Assembly (NCBI RefSeq): GCF_903645285.1
Contig: NZ_CAHJXN010000003.1
Coordinates: 164,001-228,000, forward strand
Reading direction: 5' to 3'
From: Streptococcus thalassemiae
Lineage (GTDB): Bacteria; Bacillota; Bacilli; Lactobacillales; Streptococcaceae
Length of the DNA: 64,000 bases
Every line of letters starts with the position of its first letter. Position 1 is the stretch's first letter. The translations under genes and the position numbers were made by a program. This document shows, piece by piece, positions 58,729 to 64,000 of this stretch. Below the pieces are notes generated by a model that did not search any database, was not told where the DNA came from, and worked only from the letters and a program-made list of their open reading frames with translations.

Positions 58729-58785
58729 ACCTGTTATTTTAAGTAATTTATGGTACAATAAAAAGAGTTTGATAAAGGAGAAAAG

Positions 58786-59691
58786 ATGGTTTTAGAAAAG
58801 CAGTTAGGCAATGGTTGTACCTGGATAGACCTTGATGTGGATAAGATTAAAAATATGGAAGATCTTTCTGACATCTATGGATTGGACAAGGAAACCATTG
58901 AGTATGCTCTGGATAGAAATGAACGAGCTCATATGGATTATAACCGTGAAACGGAGACGGTAACCTTTATTTATAATGTTCTTGATTTAGAAAAAGACAA
59001 AGAATATTATGAAGCGATTCCGATGACCTTTATCGTTGAAAAACAACGGCTGATTACTATCAGCAATCACAAGAATACTTATGTGATTAAACGCATGGCA
59101 ATCTACCTTGAAAGCCATGAAATTATTTCAATCTACAAATTTCTTTTTGCCAGTTTAGAGATTATTAGCAATGCTTACTATCCAGTTATTGAAGAGATGG
59201 ATAAAAGTAAGGACGAAATTAGTGCCTTGCTACGTCAAACTACAACAAAGAAAAATCTCTTCGCCCTCTCTGACTTGGAGACTGGTATGGTTTACCTGAC
59301 AGCAGCAGCAAAACAAAATCGACTCCTCTTGGAACATATCCAGGGCCATGCTCTTTATCGGAGATTTAATGATGTCGAACGAGAGCAGTTTGATGATGCC
59401 ATGATTGAAGCCCATCAGTTGGTGTCTATGACAGACTTGATTTCTCAAGTCTTGCAACAACTCTCAGCTTCTTACAACAACATCCTAAACAATAACTTGA
59501 ATGATAGTTTGTCAATTTTGACTATTATCTCCGTCTTACTAGCAGTACTTGCGGTTATTACAGGTTTCTTCGGAATGAATGTTCCTCTACCATTTACAGA
59601 AGAGCCAAATGCTTGGATTTATATCTTAATGACTAGCTTGATTTTATGGGTGGCCTTATCTCAATGGCTGAAGAAAATTACTAGAAAATAA
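58786..59691 (+). CDS. corA: CorA-family magnesium transporter
   Basis: 301 aa. A long cytoplasmic N-terminal domain (about 1-235) is followed by two membrane helices, with the selectivity motif GMN at the end of the first (GFFGMNVPLPF). It mediates uptake of Mg2+ or related divalent cations as a pentamer. AAAGGAG precedes the start and an extended -10 (TGGTACAAT, ending 58759) stands before it. The start of yqeG is 16 bases downstream. Confidence 0.93.
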   Translation: MVLEKQLGNGCTWIDLDVDKIKNMEDLSDIYGLDKETIEYALDRNERAHMDYNRETETVTFIYNVLDLEKDKEYYEAIPMTFIVEKQRLITISNHKNTYVIKRMAIYLESHEIISIYKFLFASLEIISNAYYPVIEEMDKSKDEISALLRQTTTKKNLFALSDLETGMVYLTAAAKQNRLLLEHIQGHALYRRFNDVEREQFDDAMIEAHQLVSMTDLISQVLQQLSASYNNILNNNLNDSLSILTIISVLLAVLAVITGFFGMNVPLPFTEEPNAWIYILMTSLILWVALSQWLKKITRK

Positions 59692-59707
59692 AAGAAAAGG
59701 AGCCAAA

Positions 59708-60235
59708 ATGGTGATTGAAAACTACATGCCAGACTTTGCTGTGGAAGCAGTCTATGATCTGACAGTTCCAAGCCTGCAGGCGCAGGGAATCAAGGCTGTT
59801 TTGGTCGATTTGGACAATACCCTCATTGCTTGGAACAACCCTGATGGGACGCCAGAGATGAAGCAATGGCTACATGATCTTCGGGACGCGGGCATTCGCA
59901 TTATCGTAGTCTCAAATAACACTAAGAAACGCGTCCAAAGAGCAGTTGAGAAGTTTGGAATTGATTACGTCTATTGGGCTCTGAAACCCTTCACATTTGG
60001 GATTGACCGTGCCATGAAGGAATTCCACTATGAGAAAAGCGAAGTGGTCATGGTTGGCGACCAGCTCATGACAGATATACGAGCAGCCCACCGTGCTGGC
60101 ATTCGCTCGATTTTAGTCAAACCCTTGGTCCAACATGACTCGATTAAAACACAGATTAACCGAGCTCGTGAGCGTCGTGTGATGCGAAAAATCACTGAAA
60201 AGTACGGGCCGATTACATATAAAAAAGGAATTTAA
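59708..60235 (+). CDS. yqeG: YqeG family HAD IIIA-type phosphatase
   Basis: 175 aa HAD-superfamily protein with the nucleophile motif DLDNTL (Asp34, Asp36), SNNTKK (motif II) and VMVGDQLMTDI (motif IV). Related proteins are phosphatidylglycerophosphate phosphatases in other organisms, and the family sits with ribosome-assembly and NAD genes in Firmicutes. The cluster yqeG-yqeH-yhbY-nadD-yqeK-rsfS is complete here. RBS AAAGGAG; 2 bases separate it from yqeH. Confidence 0.92.
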   Translation: MVIENYMPDFAVEAVYDLTVPSLQAQGIKAVLVDLDNTLIAWNNPDGTPEMKQWLHDLRDAGIRIIVVSNNTKKRVQRAVEKFGIDYVYWALKPFTFGIDRAMKEFHYEKSEVVMVGDQLMTDIRAAHRAGIRSILVKPLVQHDSIKTQINRARERRVMRKITEKYGPITYKKGI

Positions 60236-60237
60236 CT

Positions 60238-61344
60238 ATGGAAGAAATTCTCTGTATTGGTTGTGGAGCAACCATTCAGACGACAGACAAGGCTGGTCTT
60301 GGATTTACTCCCCAGTCGGCACTTGAAAAAGGTTTGGATACTGGCGAAGTCTATTGCCAACGCTGTTTCCGTCTCCGCCACTACAATGAAATCACGGATG
60401 TCCAGTTGACGGACGATGATTTCCTCAAACTCTTGCACGAGGTGGGAGACAGTGATGCTTTGGTGGTCAATGTCATTGACATCTTTGACTTTAATGGCTC
60501 GGTCATCCCAGGCTTACCACGTTTTGTATCAGGCAATGATGTCCTCTTGGTGGGAAATAAAAAAGATATCTTGCCCAAGTCAGTTAAGTCGAGCAAGATT
60601 AGCCAGTGGCTCATGGAGCGTGCCCACGAAGAAGGGCTTCGTCCAGTCGATGTCGTCCTAACTTCAGCCCAAAACAAACATGCTATTAAGGAAGTCATTG
60701 ACAAAATCGAGCACTACCGAAAGGGCCGCGATGTCTATGTGGTTGGGGTGACCAACGTTGGAAAATCAACTCTAATCAATGCCATTATCCAAGAAATCAC
60801 GGGTGATCAGAATGTCATTACGACTTCGCGCTTCCCAGGGACAACCTTGGATAAAATCGAGATTCCGCTTGACGACGGATCTTATATTTATGATACGCCG
60901 GGGATTATCCACCGCCACCAGATGGCCCACTACTTGACGGCCAAAAACCTCAAGTATGTCAGCCCCAAAAAGGAAATCAAGCCTAAAACCTATCAGCTCA
61001 ATCCTGAACAAACCCTGTTTTTAGGAGGTCTCGGACGCTTTGACTTCATTGCGGGTGAAAAGCAAGGATTCACTGCCTTTTTTGACAACGAATTGAAACT
61101 CCATCGTACTAAGCTAGAAGGAGCCAGTGCCTTTTACGATAAGCACGTCGGAACTCTTTTGACACCACCAAATAGCAAGGAAAAAGAAGATTTTCCAAAA
61201 CTAGTTCAGCATGTATTTAACATTAAGGAAAAGACAGACTTAGTCATCTCAGGCCTAGGCTGGATCCGCGTAACAGGCACCGCCAAAGTTGCCGTCTGGG
61301 CACCAGAAGGCGTCGCCGTCGTCACACGAAAAGCAATTATTTAA
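60238..61344 (+). CDS. yqeH: Ribosome biogenesis GTPase YqeH
   Basis: 368 aa circularly permuted GTPase needed for 30S assembly. A zinc finger with Cys6, Cys9, Cys40 and Cys43 opens the protein; the G4 motif NKKD then comes before G1 (GVTNVGKST) and G3 (YDTPG), the permuted order. Length is normal. Follows yqeG by 2 bases. A 213-base gap with a structured element separates it from yhbY. Confidence 0.95.
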   Translation: MEEILCIGCGATIQTTDKAGLGFTPQSALEKGLDTGEVYCQRCFRLRHYNEITDVQLTDDDFLKLLHEVGDSDALVVNVIDIFDFNGSVIPGLPRFVSGNDVLLVGNKKDILPKSVKSSKISQWLMERAHEEGLRPVDVVLTSAQNKHAIKEVIDKIEHYRKGRDVYVVGVTNVGKSTLINAIIQEITGDQNVITTSRFPGTTLDKIEIPLDDGSYIYDTPGIIHRHQMAHYLTAKNLKYVSPKKEIKPKTYQLNPEQTLFLGGLGRFDFIAGEKQGFTAFFDNELKLHRTKLEGASAFYDKHVGTLLTPPNSKEKEDFPKLVQHVFNIKEKTDLVISGLGWIRVTGTAKVAVWAPEGVAVVTRKAII

Positions 61345-61400
61345 ACACAGAAAGGAAAGGGTTTTCTGAACTCGAACGAGCAGGGTGAACCCCATAGAGA

Positions 61401-61533
61401 ATACTTTTCGTCGTGGTGTTAGTTGGGACAAGTGATTGTACCAACTGCGGAAAATTTGAGACCTTAGGCTCAAATTTTAGTCATGAAAGTCCAAAGGACT
61501 TTGCTGACGTCCGCCACCACTTTAGAAAAGTAT
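61401..61533. other. Nested multi-hairpin element between yqeH and yhbY
   Basis: Perfect pairing ATACTTTTC (61401-61409) with GAAAAGTAT (61525-61533) and GTGGTG (61413-61418) with CACCAC (61515-61520) encloses three hairpins: AGTTGG/CCAACT (61421-61446), AAATTTGAG/CTCAAATTT (61452-61477) and AAAGTCC/GGACTTT (61486-61502). There is no reading frame of note. It may be a structured RNA, a leader element of yhbY, or a dispersed repeat such as SPRITE; I cannot decide by sequence. The strand is unknown. Confidence 0.65.
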
Positions 61534-61557
61534 AAAAAGAAACTCTTTTAAGAAATT

Positions 61558-61869
61558 ATGTCATTAACATCAAAACAACGTGCCTTCCTCAACAGCCAGG
61601 CACACACTCTTAAACCCATCATCCAAATCGGGAAAAATGGACTGAACGACCAAATCAAAACCAGCGTCCGTCAGGCTCTTGACGCCCGCGAATTGATTAA
61701 AGTAACGCTCTTGCAAAACACAGATGAAAACATCCACGAAGTAGCTGAAATTTTGGAAGAAGAAATCGGTGTGGATACTGTCCAAAAAATCGGACGCATC
61801 TTGATTTTGTTTAAACAATCTAGCAAGAAAGAAAATCGCAAGATTTCTAAAAAAGTCAAAGAAATCTAA
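61558..61869 (+). CDS. yhbY: YhbY-type ribosome assembly RNA-binding protein
   Basis: 103 aa CRM-domain protein that binds pre-50S or pre-30S particles. Marks are TSKQRAFLNSQAHTLKPIIQ at the N-terminus, GKNGLN, and KIGRILILFKQS. The ribosome binding site is weak (TTAAGAAATT), so start efficiency may depend on the folded region upstream. It is 50 bases before nadD. Confidence 0.93.
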   Translation: MSLTSKQRAFLNSQAHTLKPIIQIGKNGLNDQIKTSVRQALDARELIKVTLLQNTDENIHEVAEILEEEIGVDTVQKIGRILILFKQSSKKENRKISKKVKEI

Positions 61870-61919
61870 AAAACTACTCCAAATAACTGTTTTTACAGAG
61901 AAATAAAGGAGACTAGCCT

Positions 61920-62549
61920 ATGGCAATCGAACTATTGACTCCCTTTACCAAGGTAGAGTTGGAGCCAGAAATCAAGGAGAAAAAACGCAAGCAAGTCGGG
62001 ATTTTAGGGGGGAATTTTAACCCTGTTCACAATGCCCATCTGATCGTTGCGGACCAAGTGCGCCAGCAGTTGGGACTGGACCAAGTTCTGCTCATGCCTG
62101 AATACCAACCTCCTCACGTAGATAAAAAGGAAACCATCCCTGAACACCATCGTCTCAAGATGCTTGAGTTGGCGATTGAGGGGATTGACGGCCTAGCTAT
62201 TGAAACCATTGAGTTAGAGCGTAAGGGTATTTCCTATACTTACGACACCATGAAGCTTCTAACTGAGAAGAATCCAGATACGGATTATTACTTTATCATC
62301 GGTGCCGACATGGTGGACTATCTGCCTAAGTGGTATCGAATTGATGAGCTGGTAGACATGGTTCAGTTTGTAGGGGTTCAGCGCCCACGCTACAAGGCAG
62401 GGACTTCCTATCCCGTTATCTGGGTGGATGTGCCTCTCATGGATATCTCATCCAGCATGGTGCGGGACTTCCTTGCCCAAGGTCGGAAACCCAACTTTCT
62501 CCTACCTCAGCCGGTGCTAGACTACATCGAGAAGGAGGGACTCTACTGA
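61920..62549 (+). CDS. nadD: Nicotinate-nucleotide adenylyltransferase
   Basis: 209 aa. The nucleotidyltransferase motif [11 protein letters not shown] is at about residues 30-40 and ISSSMVRDF near the C-terminus; together they mark NadD. It makes nicotinate adenine dinucleotide from NaMN and ATP in NAD synthesis. The about 24-residue N-terminal extension before KQVGILGG is usual in streptococci. RBS AAAGGAG. Overlaps yqeK by one base (TGATG). Confidence 0.95.
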   Translation: MAIELLTPFTKVELEPEIKEKKRKQVGILGGNFNPVHNAHLIVADQVRQQLGLDQVLLMPEYQPPHVDKKETIPEHHRLKMLELAIEGIDGLAIETIELERKGISYTYDTMKLLTEKNPDTDYYFIIGADMVDYLPKWYRIDELVDMVQFVGVQRPRYKAGTSYPVIWVDVPLMDISSSMVRDFLAQGRKPNFLLPQPVLDYIEKEGLY

Positions 62550-63142
62550 TGGCCTATCAAGACTATATCAACTGTTCCCGTGAGGCTTTGTTGGAAAAAA
62601 TGGCAGAGCTTCTACCTGAAAAACGTTTAACCCATTGCTTGGGTGTGGAGCGTGCAGCCATAGAACTAGCAGAGAGATTTGGAGTAGATGGTGAGAAGGC
62701 AGGTCTAGCAGGCCTTCTTCATGACTATGCTAAAAAGCTGTCAGATCAGGAATTTTTGGATTTGATTGACCGTTATCAGCTAGACCCTGACCTCAAAAAC
62801 TGGGGCAATAATGTCTGGCATGGTATGGTCGGAATTTACAAGATTCAGGAAGATTTGGATTTGCATGATTCAGAAATCCTGCGAGCTATTGAAATCCATA
62901 CAGTCGGTGCTGACCAGATGACAGACCTAGATAAAGTCATCTACGTCGCAGACTATATCGAGCATAATCGCGCCTTTCCAGGAGTAGATGTGGCGCGTGA
63001 GATTGCAAGTCTATCACTTAATAAGGCGGTAGCCTATGAAACAGCTCGTACTGTGGAGCATCTAGCTCATCAGAAATTCCCCATCTATCCCCAAACCCTT
63101 GAAACCTATAACGCCTTTGTGCACTATTTGAAAGAGGACTAA
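62549..63142 (+). CDS. yqeK: HD-domain bis(5'-nucleosyl)-tetraphosphatase YqeK (symmetrical)
   Basis: 197 aa. The HD metal site is made of His29 (LTHC), the HD pair His58-Asp59 (LLHDYAK) and the later NNVWHGMVG and IEIHTVG segments. YqeK enzymes hydrolyse Ap4A to ADP. Start overlaps the nadD stop by one base, and rsfS follows with no gap. Confidence 0.92.
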   Translation: MAYQDYINCSREALLEKMAELLPEKRLTHCLGVERAAIELAERFGVDGEKAGLAGLLHDYAKKLSDQEFLDLIDRYQLDPDLKNWGNNVWHGMVGIYKIQEDLDLHDSEILRAIEIHTVGADQMTDLDKVIYVADYIEHNRAFPGVDVAREIASLSLNKAVAYETARTVEHLAHQKFPIYPQTLETYNAFVHYLKED

Positions 63143-63496
<354 letters not shown>

Positions 63497-63597
63497 AAGA
63501 TGAACTCAGTTGTAGTCAACTGGGTTTCTTTGCTTATTTTAGAAAATTGATGGAAAGGTAAAGGGCGAGTGGTGTTTACCATGGAGCTCTTAGTATC

Positions 63598-64000
63598 ATG
63601 ATTATGGCAACTTATGAAACCTTTGCGGCGGTCTATGATGCGGTCATGGATGACAGTTTATACGACAAATGGACTGATTTTTCTCTGCGTCATTTGCCAA
63701 AAACTAAGGAGAGAAAGAAACTCTTGGAATTGGCTTGTGGGACAGGAATTCAATCGGTGCGCTTCTCTCAGGCTGGTTTTGATGTGACTGGGTTGGACTT
63801 GAGCGCGGATATGTTGAAGATTGCTGAGAAGAGAGCTACTTCAGCCAAACAAAAGATTGATTTTATTGAAGGCAATATGCTGGATTTGTCCAAGGTAGGT
63901 CAATACGATTTTGTCACGTGTTACTCGGACTCAATCTGCTACATGCAGGATGAGGTGGAAGTAGGGGACGTCTTTAAGGAAGTGTATAATGCCCTTAATG
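63598..64000 (+). CDS. Class I SAM-dependent methyltransferase, partial
   Basis: 134 codons are in the window; the gene runs off the right edge without a stop. From ATG 63598 the product reads MIMATYETFAAVYDAVMDD, with the SAM motif LELACGTGIQSVRF (motif I) and GLDLSADML (motif II), followed by DFVTCYSDSICYM. This is the small-molecule methyltransferase found after rsfS in streptococcal and bacillar yqe clusters (YqeM type). The target is unknown. A second Met at codon 3 could be the start instead; GGAG is 11 bases before the first. Confidence 0.88.
   Translation, partial: MIMATYETFAAVYDAVMDDSLYDKWTDFSLRHLPKTKERKKLLELACGTGIQSVRFSQAGFDVTGLDLSADMLKIAEKRATSAKQKIDFIEGNMLDLSKVGQYDFVTCYSDSICYMQDEVEVGDVFKEVYNALN

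Noticed and set aside
61255..61473. 72-codon minus-strand frame at the 3' end of yqeH and in the structured gap
   Set aside because: No homology by eye, no ribosome site, and it overlaps a confident gene and the multi-hairpin element.

Overview
The window comes from a mitis-group Streptococcus (S. pneumoniae / S. mitis / S. oralis complex). The grounds are three BOX-type dispersed repeats, an IS630-Spn1-like transposase remnant, a PsrP-like serine-rich repeat protein (SRRP) locus with its accessory Sec system, and the order yqeG-yqeH-yhbY-nadD-yqeK-rsfS beside it. The strain or species cannot be fixed from the sequence alone.

Layout. (1) 1-3.5 kb: a minus-strand redox/detoxification cluster (Rrf2 regulator, quinone-oxidoreductase-like MDR protein, alpha/beta hydrolase, short-chain dehydrogenase, start of one more gene). 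Matching inverted repeats lie before the regulator and before the oxidoreductase. (2) 3.6-5.8 kb: tRNA-Lys(CUU), 6S RNA and rarA on the minus strand, then a DUF3013 gene. (3) 5.9-9.2 kb: a visibly AT-rich three-gene cassette (HsdR-N-like/DUF262 protein, DUF3696 AAA ATPase, unknown 252-aa protein) inserted before prmA. It is the best candidate for an undescribed defence system. (4) 9.2-15.2 kb: prmA, rsmE, pepF, a membrane protein, a DUF2785 gene and an aquaporin. (5) 15.2-19.1 kb, minus strand: BOX, the queuosine-precursor operon queC-queD-queE-queF behind a probable preQ1-I riboswitch/attenuator, trxA, a DUF4649 gene and a marR gene with its own operator pair. (6) 19.26-19.83 kb: a decayed IS630 remnant.

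(7) 20.2-55.6 kb: the SRRP locus. A giant LPxTG adhesin of about 5,519 residues when frame-corrected is followed by GT8, a second GtfB-GtfA pair (reversed order), two more GT8 enzymes, a GT2 enzyme, then secY2-asp1-asp2-asp3-secA2-gtfA-gtfB-asp4-asp5. GtfA/GtfB should start O-GlcNAc glycosylation of the Ser-rich repeats, the GT8/GT2 enzymes extend the glycan, the Asp proteins and SecA2/SecY2 export the product, and sortase anchors it. Two long G homopolymers, G10 in the signal-peptide region of the adhesin and G9 in the middle GT8 gene, both put their gene out of frame here. One base of change restores each, so they look like phase-variation switches (assembly error must be excluded).

(8) 55.6-64 kb: a BOX, an aromatic-acid-exporter-like gene, sstT, mscS, corA, and the yqeG-yqeH-yhbY-nadD-yqeK-rsfS cluster ending in a methyltransferase cut by the window edge. 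Between yqeH and yhbY lies a nested multi-hairpin element that no annotated gene explains.
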